From assembly GCA_963743875.1 (NCBI GenBank), contig CAVURM010000001.1:1-64000 (forward strand): DNA of 64,000 nucleotides. Direction: 5' to 3'. Source of the DNA: RHKX01 sp963743875. Lineage in GTDB: Bacteria; Actinomycetota; Thermoleophilia; Solirubrobacterales; 70-9. Position 1 is the first letter of the stretch; the number at the start of each line of letters is the position of its first letter. Made by a program: the position numbers and the translations under genes. This document shows positions 52,096 through 59,539 of this stretch, piece by piece. Under the pieces are notes generated by a model, which saw only the letters and a list, made by a program, of their open reading frames with translations, did no database searches and was not told where the DNA came from.

Positions 52096-52443
52096 CTACG
52101 GAAGGGCCGCGAGCGACTCGGCCGAGAGCTCGGCCTTCGGCACGAATCCGCTGGCACCGCTTGCCTCCACCAAGCTGCCGAAGTCGGACCGGTCGCGGCT
52201 TGAGATGAGGACGATCGGGCCTTCGAAACCGGCCTCGACCAGGCGCCGGGTGACCTCGAAGCCGTCGATGCCGGGGAGCTGGACATCGACCAGAGCAAGG
52301 TCCGGGGTGGCCGCGGCGACGACGGCGACGCCGGACTCTCCGTCGCTCGCCTCTGCGACCACGTCATAACCGGCCGCCTCCAGCACCTTCCTGGCTGCCG
52401 CCCTGAAGCGGCTGCTGTCGTCGATGAGGACGGTGCGCGGCAT
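52096..52443 (-). CDS. Stand-alone receiver domain protein
   Basis: 115 residues, only a CheY-like receiver. TVLIDDSSRFRAAARKVLEAAGYDVV provides the acidic pocket, LALVDVQLPGIDGFEV holds the phospho-acceptor Asp, and VLISSRDRSDFGSLV and GFVPKAELS complete alpha-beta elements, with Lys at the usual position. There is no output domain, so it may act as a phosphate sink or protein-interaction regulator for the neighbouring kinase. It lies 25 bp upstream of the NarL regulator gene on the same strand. Confidence 0.87.
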   Translation of the reverse strand: MPRTVLIDDSSRFRAAARKVLEAAGYDVVAEASDGESGVAVVAAATPDLALVDVQLPGIDGFEVTRRLVEAGFEGPIVLISSRDRSDFGSLVEASGASGFVPKAELSAESLAALP

Positions 52444-52618
52444 GGGCTCATTGTGACCCAACTGGGCAGGGAATCCATGGGTGCTGGCACCACATCCCCC
52501 GCGTGCCATCCGCACCCCGAACGGTGGCGAACCCGCGCTGGGGACACCCGCTAACCCCATTTGAATCGCACATCCTCCAGAAGAAGCTTCCCTGTGCAAC
52601 CCGAAAGAAAGGAATCCC

Positions 52619-53272
52619 ATGTTGTCCTCACCACTCACTCGCCTCGCCGGCCCGATGTCCGTCGTCGCCGGCGTGCTGATCGTCGTCGCACAGCTGATGA
52701 TCCTGCCGTTCGACCCACAGGATCACGTCGCCACCTCGACCGATCCCGTCTACCAGGCCGGGGGCGTCATCTACCTAGCCGGTTTCGTCGCGCTCATGGT
52801 CGCCTTGGTTGGTGCTTACGGCGCCGGTCTGCACAAGGCCGGCAAGCTCGGCACAGTCGCGATCGTTTCGGCGATCGTCGGGACGATGCTGCTCGGCGGA
52901 GACCTCTGGTTCGAGACGTTTGCGATCCCGTGGCTAGCTGACGAGGCGCCGGCGGCGCTCGACACGGATCCGACGATTCTGCTCGGAGCCGGTGCGGTGT
53001 TCAGCTACCTCTCCTTCGCGATCGGATGGGCGCTGTTCGGCATCGCGTCCTACCGCGCCCGGGTGTTTCCGAAGGCGGTCGGCGTCGCACTCGTCCTTGG
53101 AGGAATTCTCGGGTTCCGGGCGCTGCTGGCCCCATTCGGGATCCCGCTCGCGCTCGCGGTCATCGCGATGGGCGTATCGATGATTCGGGCGACGTCATCC
53201 GCGAGGCCACCGACGGACAGTCGCGATCCCGCGCTGCAGACGCACTACACGGAGGCCACGCCGATCGCGTGA
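52619..53272 (+). CDS. Six-helix membrane protein (DUF4386-like)
   Basis: 217 residues with about six helices: LAGPMSVVAGVLIVVAQLMIL, VIYLAGFVALMVALVGAYGAGL, VAIVSAIVGTMLLGGDLWFE, LLGAGAVFSYLSFAIGWALFGI, VFPKAVGVALVLGGILGF and IPLALAVIAMGVSMIR. The pattern recalls DUF4386-type proteins in actinobacteria; the function is unknown. It is divergent from the receiver gene, so it is a candidate target of the two-component system. A strong intrinsic terminator follows at 53294-53326. Confidence 0.65.
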   Translation: MLSSPLTRLAGPMSVVAGVLIVVAQLMILPFDPQDHVATSTDPVYQAGGVIYLAGFVALMVALVGAYGAGLHKAGKLGTVAIVSAIVGTMLLGGDLWFETFAIPWLADEAPAALDTDPTILLGAGAVFSYLSFAIGWALFGIASYRARVFPKAVGVALVLGGILGFRALLAPFGIPLALAVIAMGVSMIRATSSARPPTDSRDPALQTHYTEATPIA

Positions 53273-53293
53273 CCCCTCGCCTCGTGTCCACGT

Positions 53294-53326
53294 CGACGGG
53301 CGCCCTTCGGGGGCGCCCGTCGTTTT
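53294..53326 (+). terminator. Strong intrinsic terminator
   Basis: Twelve-bp perfect stem CGACGGGCGCCC (53294-53305) / GGGCGCCCGTCG (53311-53322), loop TTCGG, followed by TTTT. It is placed 21 bp after the membrane-protein stop and is the clearest terminator in the window. Confidence 0.9.
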
Positions 53327-53382
53327 GGTGGACGGCCGCCACTCCGCGCCGTTGCTCCTGATGCTCGGCAGGCGCGCCGTAT

Positions 53383-53408
53383 GGGACGCATGGGACGCCC
53401 CGGGACGC
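53383..53408. repeat. GGGACGC iterons, leader of cassette boundary 1
   Basis: Three exact GGGACGC copies at 53383, 53392 and 53402 (spacing 9 and 10 bp), 19 bp before the tRNA-Pro fragment. Corresponds to the fuller leaders at 54167, 55840 and 57733, but the upstream GGTACC part is not recognisable here. Confidence 0.75.
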
Positions 53409-53426
53409 ATCGACAACCCCACCTCA

Positions 53427-53473
53427 TCGACTGGGGGTCGAAAGGTCGCTGGTTCAAATCCAGTCGCCCCGAT
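53427..53473 (+). repeat. tRNA-Pro 3' fragment 1 (att-like), identical
   Basis: 47 bp identical to 49371-49417 (anticodon loop to the end of tRNA-Pro(GGG) plus one base). It lacks the 5' half, so it is not a tRNA gene. Direct orientation; interpreted as an attachment-site copy closing the first cargo segment (49417-53473). Confidence 0.92.
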
Positions 53474-53528
53474 AAAGAGGCCGGTTCCCCCGGAGTCATG
53501 GACCGCGAGAGCCCGGTCGTGAGGAGCC

Positions 53529-54053
53529 TCAGACGCAGACCTTGAACCCGAGCTCGGTCGCGAGCTTCGCCGAATCCAATCCGGTGGACTCGAATTCGTC
53601 GAATAGGCTCTTCATCTCGGGACTGATCTCTGCGGACGTGGACTCGGCCGCCGCCTGTGCGAGGTCATCTGCCACCGTCGCCTGGTCCTGCTTGATGTTC
53701 AGGTAGCTGTCGAAGGTGCTCGTCAGGTCCGTCGGGGGACTCAAGCCCGCCAGGGCGGACTCGAGTGAGTGGGACAAGTCCGCGATTCCCGCGAGCGGCT
53801 TGGCTTGTGATTCGCCGGCAGCCGAAGCTGCACCCGCCTGCCGCACGAACTCCAGGTAGTCCCCCTTCGCCTCCCTGCAAATCGCATCCGCCTGCTCCAC
53901 GAAATCTTCTGCTGGCAGGGCGGCGGCCGGCGCCGTTTCGGGACTCGATGCGGCGGTCTCATCGGAGCCGGTGGAGTCATTCGAGCCTCCGCAAGCTGCG
54001 AGCGCTGCGCCGGAGCCCAAGACAGCGATGACAGCGAGGACGCGGCGGAGCAT
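53529..54053 (-). CDS. Hypothetical lipoprotein
   Basis: 174 residues. Signal peptide VLAVIAVLGSGAALAAC with the lipobox LAAC (Cys21), a Ser/Thr/Ala-rich linker, then a helical domain (DFVEQADAICREAKGDYLEFVRQAG, SHSLESALAGLSPPTDL and KSLFDEFESTGLDSAKLATELGFKVCV). The pair of cysteines (AICRE and KVCV) may form a disulfide. No family name assigned, although similar short lipoproteins occur in this lineage. It is the sole gene in the second cargo segment, flanked by tRNA-Pro fragments 1 and 2. Confidence 0.7.
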   Translation of the reverse strand: MLRRVLAVIAVLGSGAALAACGGSNDSTGSDETAASSPETAPAAALPAEDFVEQADAICREAKGDYLEFVRQAGAASAAGESQAKPLAGIADLSHSLESALAGLSPPTDLTSTFDSYLNIKQDQATVADDLAQAAAESTSAEISPEMKSLFDEFESTGLDSAKLATELGFKVCV

Positions 54054-54166
54054 GGCTGGACCCTATCGGACGCTTACTCAATACAGTTGCGTTCGCCGAG
54101 CGCCGGACCGAGACAGCCCGAGGGGCGCTCCGATGAGAGTCTCGCGCGGGAGGGCTTGGTACCGCC

Positions 54167-54247
54167 GTGGTACCGACTGATACGTCCAATCCGTCCAGGG
54201 AGTCCACGACCCGGGACAGAGCGGACACATCGGACGCTCCGGGGCGA
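54167..54247. repeat. Iteron leader of cassette boundary 2
   Basis: Begins GTGGTACCGACTGATACGTC, close to the leaders at 55840 and 57733. It contains four degenerate GGGACGC-type iterons at 54213, 54222, 54231 and 54241 (spacing 9, 9, 10). The tRNA-Pro fragment follows 18 bp later. Confidence 0.75.
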
Positions 54248-54265
54248 ATCCACACTCCCAACCCA

Positions 54266-54313
54266 TCGACTGGGGGGTCGAAAGGTCGCTGGTTCAAATC
54301 CAGTCGCCCCGAT
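54266..54313 (+). repeat. tRNA-Pro 3' fragment 2 (att-like)
   Basis: Matches 49371-49417 with a single extra G in the anticodon-loop G-run, 48 bp in all. Not a complete tRNA. Closes the second cargo segment. Confidence 0.9.
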
Positions 54314-54326
54314 TGTTCGACCTGGT

Positions 54327-55695
54327 TCACGCCACCTCGCCGAGAAACTCCCCGAACACCTCCAAGTAGCGATCCACGTCTTCGCTGCCGTGGGCGGCCG
54401 ATACCGTCGGGCCGAGCCACCAGCCCGACTCCCAGACTCCACGGTTGGCCATGAACACGCGCATCAGGGCGCGCAGCTCCGGGTTGTCCGAAGCGCGCGA
54501 CGTGGCCGCGTCGCGCGGCGGCTCGGGCTGGAAGAAGTAGAACGCATGGGCGCCCATCTGAGCCACGCTCCATCCAAGGCCTGCCTTCTCGATCTCCGCC
54601 CGCAGGCCATCGGCCATCTGTTCGCCGAGCGCGGCAGTTCGCTCAAACGCCTCCTCGGTGAGCACCTCCGTTAGGGCTGCGCGGCCAGCGGCCATCGACA
54701 GTGCGTTCGCGAACAGGGTGCCACCGGTGGCGACCTCATCAACCACGGCGCCCGATACGACTCGTGCCTCCTCGGGCGGCGCGATCAGCGATGCGATCTC
54801 GTCACTCATCCCGTAGGCGCCGAGCGGTACGCCGGCCGCGATCGCCTTGCCGATCGTCAGGAAGTCCGGCCCCAGCCCCCACACGCCACTGAGTCCTGCG
54901 TAGGCGGTCACGAGCGTGTGGGTCTCGTCGATCGCCAGGAGCGTTCCGGCCTCGCGGGTCAGCCGGCGAAGCGCATCGTGGAAACCGTCCTCGGGAAGCA
55001 GGAAGCCGACATTGGTCATCGCCGGCTCCGCTAGCACGACGGCGACGTCACCCGGCGCAAGTGCAACCTCGAGCGCGGCGACGTCGTTGAACGGGATCAC
55101 GCGCGCCTGCCCCGTGATCGAGCGGGGTAGGCCACCCATTTCGCGGACGACCTCGTTGTCTTCGAGGGCAACGAGGGTTGCGTCTCCTTCCCCGTGGTAC
55201 TTCCCGTCGAAGACGAGGACGATCTCACGTCCGGTCATCTCGCGGGCGAGGCGAATCACCTCCGTGTTGGCCTGCGTGGCCGAAAGCGTGAACTGCCACT
55301 TCGGCAACCGGTAACGGTCGGCGAGGTGCTCGGCCACGGCGATCGCGTCCTCGCCGGGCAGCAGGAACTGGTTGCCGAGCTCCATCCGTTTGGCGACGGC
55401 CTCAACCACCTGGCTCGGAGCGTGGCCGCAGAAGGCGCTCATGTCGGCGACGTACATGTCGAGGTAGGTGTGCCCGTCCACGTCAGTGAAGTGGGCGCCC
55501 TTGCCCTCGGATATCCAGGCCGGCGGATGTTCGTACAGGTCGTCCATCCAGGCCATCGGGACGCCGCGCGGCATCGAGGCGCGCGCCCGCTCTTGGAGCG
55601 CCATCGAACGGGGTCGCTCCGCGACGAACCGGGCGTTCTCCGCCTCCGTCAGCGCCGTCGCGCGCTCGAGGGTCGATCCCGTCGAGATCGTCCAT
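54327..55695 (-). CDS. Class III aminotransferase, GSA-aminomutase-like (probable one frame break)
   Basis: PLP-dependent fold-type I enzyme, about 455 residues. Key parts: DVDGHTYLDMYVADMSAFCGHAP, LSATQANTEVIRLAREMTG, VFDGKYHGEGDATL, LAIDETHTL (PLP-binding Asp), LTIGKAIAAGVPLGAYG (PLP lysine) and VATGGTLFANALSMAAG. It is similar to glutamate-1-semialdehyde aminomutase relatives acting on amino acids. ATG 55695 is preceded by AGGGGAGG, but its frame must shift by one base near 55683 to join STLERATALTEAENARFV; the first start after that, ATG 55604, would lose this conserved N-terminus. Sole gene of its cargo segment. Confidence 0.82.
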
Positions 55696-55839
55696 GGCGC
55701 CTCCCCTGGCTTCTGATCCCAGGCGTATCTGCCAAAGGATGGTGTTCCGTGGCGAACCTATCCGGCACCCGGTTGGGCGTCAACCAGCCGACGATCTCGG
55801 TCAGCAGAACGGCGACGCATCGTCACCTGGCCCGAAGGC

Positions 55840-55955
55840 GTGGTACCGACCGCTAAGTCCAACCCATCCGGAAAGTCCATGGCCGGGGACGCATGGGACG
55901 CGGGGGACGCGTGGGGACGCATCTACCCCCACCCCCGTTCTCGCCGAGCCCCGAT
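55840..55955. repeat. Iteron leader 3 with residual tRNA end
   Basis: Starts GTGGTACCGACCGCTAAGTC and carries four exact GGGACGC iterons at 55886, 55895, 55904 and 55914 (spacing 9, 9, 10). Where the tRNA-Pro fragment would stand, only the last eight bases GCCCCGAT (55948-55955) can be recognised. It may therefore be a decayed or deleted cassette boundary. Confidence 0.7.
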
Positions 55956-55995
55956 TCTCTGGACCGGCTCGCGATGTTCCCGCTACCGTTGCCGA

Positions 55996-57686
55996 ATGCA
56001 GATGCCGGTCATCGTCGCGGTCGATGAGGATGACGAATCGCTCGGTGACGTCGAGCGTGAGCTCGCCGACCGCTATGCGCGCAGCTACCGGATTGTCACC
56101 GCGTCGTCAGCCGGCGATGGAATCGCCGAGCTCGTCGGGCTGGCGTCCTCGGGCGAGGACGTGGCGCTGGTGCTGGTCGGGCTTTCGCTTGGCCCCGACC
56201 GCTCGTCGAAGCTGCTGCAGCGCGCACGTGCTCTCCATCCCCGTGCGCAGCGTGGGCTGATCATCGAGCTCAGCGGCTGGGGCGACACCAAGACCGGCCG
56301 GCTGATCCTGAACGCGATGGCGCGTCGGGAGATCGACTACTACGCGTTTCGTCCCACGCGCTCTCCGGACGAGGTCTTCCACCAATCCATCTCGAACTTC
56401 CTGCTCGAGTGGACGCACGCCCGCCGGATCTCGACAAAGACCGTCCACATCATCGGGGAGTCCTGGACGGGCCGGGCGTACGAGCTCCGGCAGGTGCTCG
56501 GCCGCTGCGCCGTGCCTCATGCGTTCCACCTCGCGGACTCGCCAGACGGAAGGGCACGGATCGAGAAGCACGGGCAGGGGGTCGGATCTCCCGCTCGTCA
56601 TCCTCCCGGACGGGAGCGTCCTCGAGGATCCGACCAACCTCGAGCTGGCGTACGCGACAGCGGGAACTGTGGGTCCGGAGCGAGCGCGAGTTCGACGTAG
56701 TCATCGTCGGTGCCGGCCCGGCCGGGCTCTCGGCCGCCGTCTACGGGGCATCCGAAGGGTTGAGCACGCTCGTTGTCGACAACGGCGGAATCGGCGGGCA
56801 GGCGACGTCGAGCTCGCTGATCCGCAACTACCTGGGCTTCCCGCGCGGCATCAGCGGCCGGCAGCTGGCCGAGAGCGCGTACGAGCAGGCCTGGATCTTC
56901 GGCGCGAAGTTCACGTTCATGCACGACGCGATCTCTCTCCGTCGTGACGCTGGGACGCTTCGCGTCGGACTCTCCGACGGTAGGGAGGTTGATGCTCGCG
57001 CGGTCGTCCTCGCCGCCGGGGCCACCTATCGGCGGCTCGGAATCCCGGCGATCGAGGAGCTGGTTGGCGTCGGCGTCTTCTACGGCGGCCCGACGGTCGA
57101 AGCTCCCGCGGTGGCGGGAGGGGAGGCATATGTCGTCGGCGGAGCGAACTCGGCCGGTCAGGCCGCCCTCCATCTCGCTGACTACGCGCGGCGGGTGACG
57201 CTCGTGGTCCGCTCCGATTCGCTCGAGGCCGGCATGTCGCACTACCTGATCCGCCAGGTGGAGCGCGCCACGAACATCGATGTCCGGCTTGGGGCCGAGG
57301 TCGTCGGGGGCGGGGGAGAGGGCCGGCTCGAATCGCTCGTCATCAGAAACCGAGCCGACGGCTCGACGGACGAGGTCGCGGCGGACGCGCTCTTTCTGAT
57401 GATCGGCGCCCAGCCGAATACGGACTGGCTGACGGACGAGATCGAAAGGGGCGAGGGCGGGTTCCTCCTCACCGGCGCGGACGTCTCGACCGACGCGGTC
57501 TGGCCGCTCGAGCGTGCGCCGCTCACCCTCGAGACCAGCATGCCCGGGGTCTTCGCGGCGGGGGATGTGCGGAACGGGTCGATGAACCGGGTCGCCTCGG
57601 CCGTCGGGGAGGGGTCGATCGCGATCAGGCTCGTTCACGACCTCCTGGAGGCCGACTCGGCCAGGGAAGCCGAGCAGAGCGTCTAG
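55996..57686 (+). CDS. Receiver-like/thioredoxin-reductase-like fusion oxidoreductase (two frame breaks)
   Basis: About 560 residues in three parts. (1) Pseudo-receiver, residues 1-130: VIVAVDEDDESLGDVE keeps the acidic pocket, but the phospho-acceptor position in LVLVGLSLG is not Asp. (2) Glutaredoxin/thioredoxin-like linker, IGESWTGRAYELRQVLGRCAV to LPLVILPDGSVLEDPTNLEL, with a break near 56575. (3) After a break near 56670, a TrxR-like FAD/NAD module: DVVIVGAGPAGLSAAVYGASEG, AYVVGGANSAGQAALHLADYA and GVFAAGDVRNGSM. The CxxC of true TrxR is absent (FYGGPTVEAP). It fits the fused response-regulator/reductase family; electron partner unknown. Confidence 0.8.
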
Positions 57687-57732
57687 CCGACCAGGACGAA
57701 TCAGGTCCCTGACTTCGCACCGGCGCCGCCTC

Positions 57733-57811
57733 GTGGTACCGACCGCTACGTCCGATGTGTCCAGGGATTCCAAACGGGGACACCGGGGACGCAAGGAACG
57801 CCCAGGGACGC
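57733..57811. repeat. Iteron leader of cassette boundary 4
   Basis: Begins GTGGTACCGACCGCTACGTC. Iterons GGGACAC (57777), GGGACGC (57786), GGAACGC (57795) and GGGACGC (57805) repeat the 9-9-10 spacing seen at the other leaders. The tRNA-Pro fragment starts 18 bp later. Confidence 0.8.
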
Positions 57812-57829
57812 GTCCACACCCCCAACTTG

Positions 57830-57879
57830 TCGACTGGGGGGTGTCGAAAGGTCGCTGGTTGAAATCCAGCCGCCCCGAT
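57830..57879 (+). repeat. tRNA-Pro 3' fragment 4 (att-like), most diverged
   Basis: Corresponds to 49371-49417 with three inserted bases in the anticodon-loop region and two substitutions (TTCAAA to TTGAAA, CAGTCG to CAGCCG). The most distant and most changed copy, closing the array. Confidence 0.85.
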
Positions 57880-57946
57880 GAATCCTTCAGATCATGTGTT
57901 ACGCGAGCGTTGGCGCCTTGTCGGCGCCGGTAACGTTTGCGACGAG

Positions 57947-58204
57947 ATGACGGCTTGGCTGCTTATTTACGCGCCGACCCATGGTCATACCGCAAAGGTG
58001 GCTCGACGCATCGCTGGCAGTCTGGGGCCCTGCAGTACCTCGAATACGACGTCTTTACACGCACCTTGATGCGACTGAAGATGGGCAAGGACGGACACCC
58101 GACTGACATCTTCCCATGACTGTGACTCCACCGATTGGGACGCCGTCGACGAGTTCGGCCGGGAGGTTGCGACGCTGTTCGTCGCGCCGTCGGGATCCGT
58201 CTGA
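57947..58204 (+). pseudogene. Flavodoxin-domain (HemG-like) protein remnant
   Basis: ATG 57947 opens MTAWLLIYAPTHGHTAKVARRIAGSL, a typical flavodoxin/protoporphyrinogen-oxidase FMN-loop start. The frame is then lost. In the next frame (58027-58113) ALQYLEYDVFTRTLMRLKMGKDGHPTDIF appears, and back in the first frame TDWDAVDEFGREVATLF ends at 58204, which resembles the C-terminal part of such proteins. Roughly the central hundred residues expected for a flavodoxin are absent, so this looks like an internally deleted, frameshifted remnant. It lies just beyond the last tRNA-Pro fragment. Confidence 0.65.
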
Positions 58205-58217
58205 CGGGTCTCAATCT

Positions 58218-58934
58218 ATGAAGCGATTCTCGTTAGCTCTCGGCGTCCTCGGGCTCGCCTGCTATCAGTTATTCCTGCGCCGTCGCCTCCGCAACTGGGG
58301 CTCCACCGAGGAGGAGGCTGCCCAGCCTCTCCCGGGTGATGACCTGATTCCGCGGGGGCGAGGCGGCGCGACCATGGCGATAACGATCGACGCGCCGCCC
58401 GACGCGATCTGGCCATGGCTGGTTCAGATGGGCTGTGATCGAGCCGGCTGGTACAGCTGGGATCGCCTCGATAACGCCGGCAAACCCAGCGCGGAACGGA
58501 TCGTTCCGCAATGGCAGACGATCAAGGTCGGCGATCGCCTCGCTTCGACTCCTGACGGGCAATTCTGGTTCGACGTTGCGCAGCTGGATCCGGGTCGTGT
58601 ACTGATTCTGCGAGCGAGCATCGATATCGTCGGCCACCGTTCATTGGACCCAGGAGAACCCCTGCCGGCCTGGTCCTCGGATAGCACCTGGGGCTTCTTT
58701 CTGACGGCGCAGGGTCCCGAACGTACCCGCCTGCTGGTTCGAGGCTTCGACCGGGGCCGCCCCGGGTGGCTGACGGCCGCTGCCGGCTTCCTCTTCTGGG
58801 AGCCCGCCCACGCCTTCATGCAACGACGACAGTTCCACAACCTCAAACGTCACGCTGAAAGCGGCGCCGCTTCGATGGGTCATCCTGTTTCGCCACTGCC
58901 CGAGGCGGCGCCGGAATCCATAGACGCTGATTGA
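58218..58934 (+). CDS. SRPBCC-superfamily protein with N-terminal anchor
   Basis: 238 residues from ATG 58218. An N-terminal hydrophobic segment (FSLALGVLGLACYQLFLRR) may anchor it. The SRPBCC/START-like domain follows: ATMAITIDAPPDAIWPWLVQMGCDRAGWYSWDRLDN (first strand and helix grip), VGDRLASTPDGQFWFDV, LILRASIDI and TWGFFLTAQGPERTRLLVRGF. Hydrophobic-ligand binding is the family theme; the ligand is unknown. Its last 55 bp overlap the 3' end of the convergent TetR gene. Confidence 0.78.
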   Translation: MKRFSLALGVLGLACYQLFLRRRLRNWGSTEEEAAQPLPGDDLIPRGRGGATMAITIDAPPDAIWPWLVQMGCDRAGWYSWDRLDNAGKPSAERIVPQWQTIKVGDRLASTPDGQFWFDVAQLDPGRVLILRASIDIVGHRSLDPGEPLPAWSSDSTWGFFLTAQGPERTRLLVRGFDRGRPGWLTAAAGFLFWEPAHAFMQRRQFHNLKRHAESGAASMGHPVSPLPEAAPESIDAD

Positions 58935-59536
58935 GTTGCTTCGCCCTGGGCTGGCGCGTGCGGTTCCCGAAGCGCCGCTGCGATCAGGGCCTGCAGCTCG
59001 CCGACGACGCGGTCGAGGGGTTCCGTCATGCGTTGTGCGCGGGCCAGGATGATCGAACCCTCGATCGAGGCGACGACGAGCGTTCCGATCGAGCGGGCCC
59101 GGTCCGGCTCCAAGCCTCGCCGTTGAAGGACGTCGGTGAGCTGGGTCTCCCAGGTGGAGAAAGCCTGGGCGGCAGCGTCACGGGCTCGCGGTTCCCGCTC
59201 GCCCTCGAGTGCTCCCGCAACCACCGCGCAGCCGGCGCTGAATCCGCTTTCGCGCAGGAGTTGCTTCCAGCCGTCCGCGTACACCGCGATTGCCTCCACC
59301 GGGTCATTCTCGGCCAGGGCCCTGGCCATGCCGGTCGCGATGAACTCGCCCGCCCAGATAGTCGACTCCTCGGCAAGCTCCGCCTTGCCGCCCTGGAAGT
59401 GGTGATAAATCGAGCCACGAGGAGCTCCGCTGTGTTCGACCACGTCGGTGAACGAGGTGCCCTGAACGCCATGCTCGCGGAAGAGCGCCGCGGCGCTCCT
59501 GATCATCTTCTGGCGGGCGTCGGAACGCCGAGGCAT
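58880..59536 (-). CDS. TetR/AcrR-family repressor (LmrA/YxaF-like)
   Basis: 218 residues from ATG 59536. The DNA-binding N-terminus is RSDARQKMIRSAAALFREHGVQGTSFTDVVEHSGAPRGSIYHHFQGGKAELA (residues about 4-55), the strongly conserved TetR HTH. The C-terminal ligand domain, with CAVVAGALEGE and TLVVASIEGSIILARAQRM, is like the LmrA/YxaF subgroup. It lies 3 bp downstream of the molybdopterin oxidoreductase on the same strand, so it probably autoregulates that operon; the inverted repeat at 61842-61859 is a candidate operator. Confidence 0.9.
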   Translation of the reverse strand: MPRRSDARQKMIRSAAALFREHGVQGTSFTDVVEHSGAPRGSIYHHFQGGKAELAEESTIWAGEFIATGMARALAENDPVEAIAVYADGWKQLLRESGFSAGCAVVAGALEGEREPRARDAAAQAFSTWETQLTDVLQRRGLEPDRARSIGTLVVASIEGSIILARAQRMTEPLDRVVGELQALIAAALREPHAPAQGEATQSASMDSGAASGSGETG

Positions 59537-59539
59537 CTC

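Noticed and set aside
53427..53473. tRNA-Pro gene
   Set aside because: Only the 3' half is present; no acceptor 5' strand or D-arm precedes it. The same holds for 54266 and 57830.
54167..54454. Possible small protein encoded by the cassette leader (MVPT..SSRPD reading)
   Set aside because: The end of the reading is just the translated tRNA fragment, and the frame is not kept between copies because of indels; the DNA repeat itself is the better explanation.
55886..55920. GGGACGC repeats as a CRISPR or plasmid origin
   Set aside because: Units are 7 bp at 9-10 bp spacing, with no spacers of CRISPR size and no replication gene; tied to tRNA fragments instead.
58880..58934. Overlap of SRPBCC and TetR 3' ends as a start-site error
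   Set aside because: Both genes are convergent and both C-termini are plausible; a 55-bp tail overlap is not unusual and no alternative stop exists.
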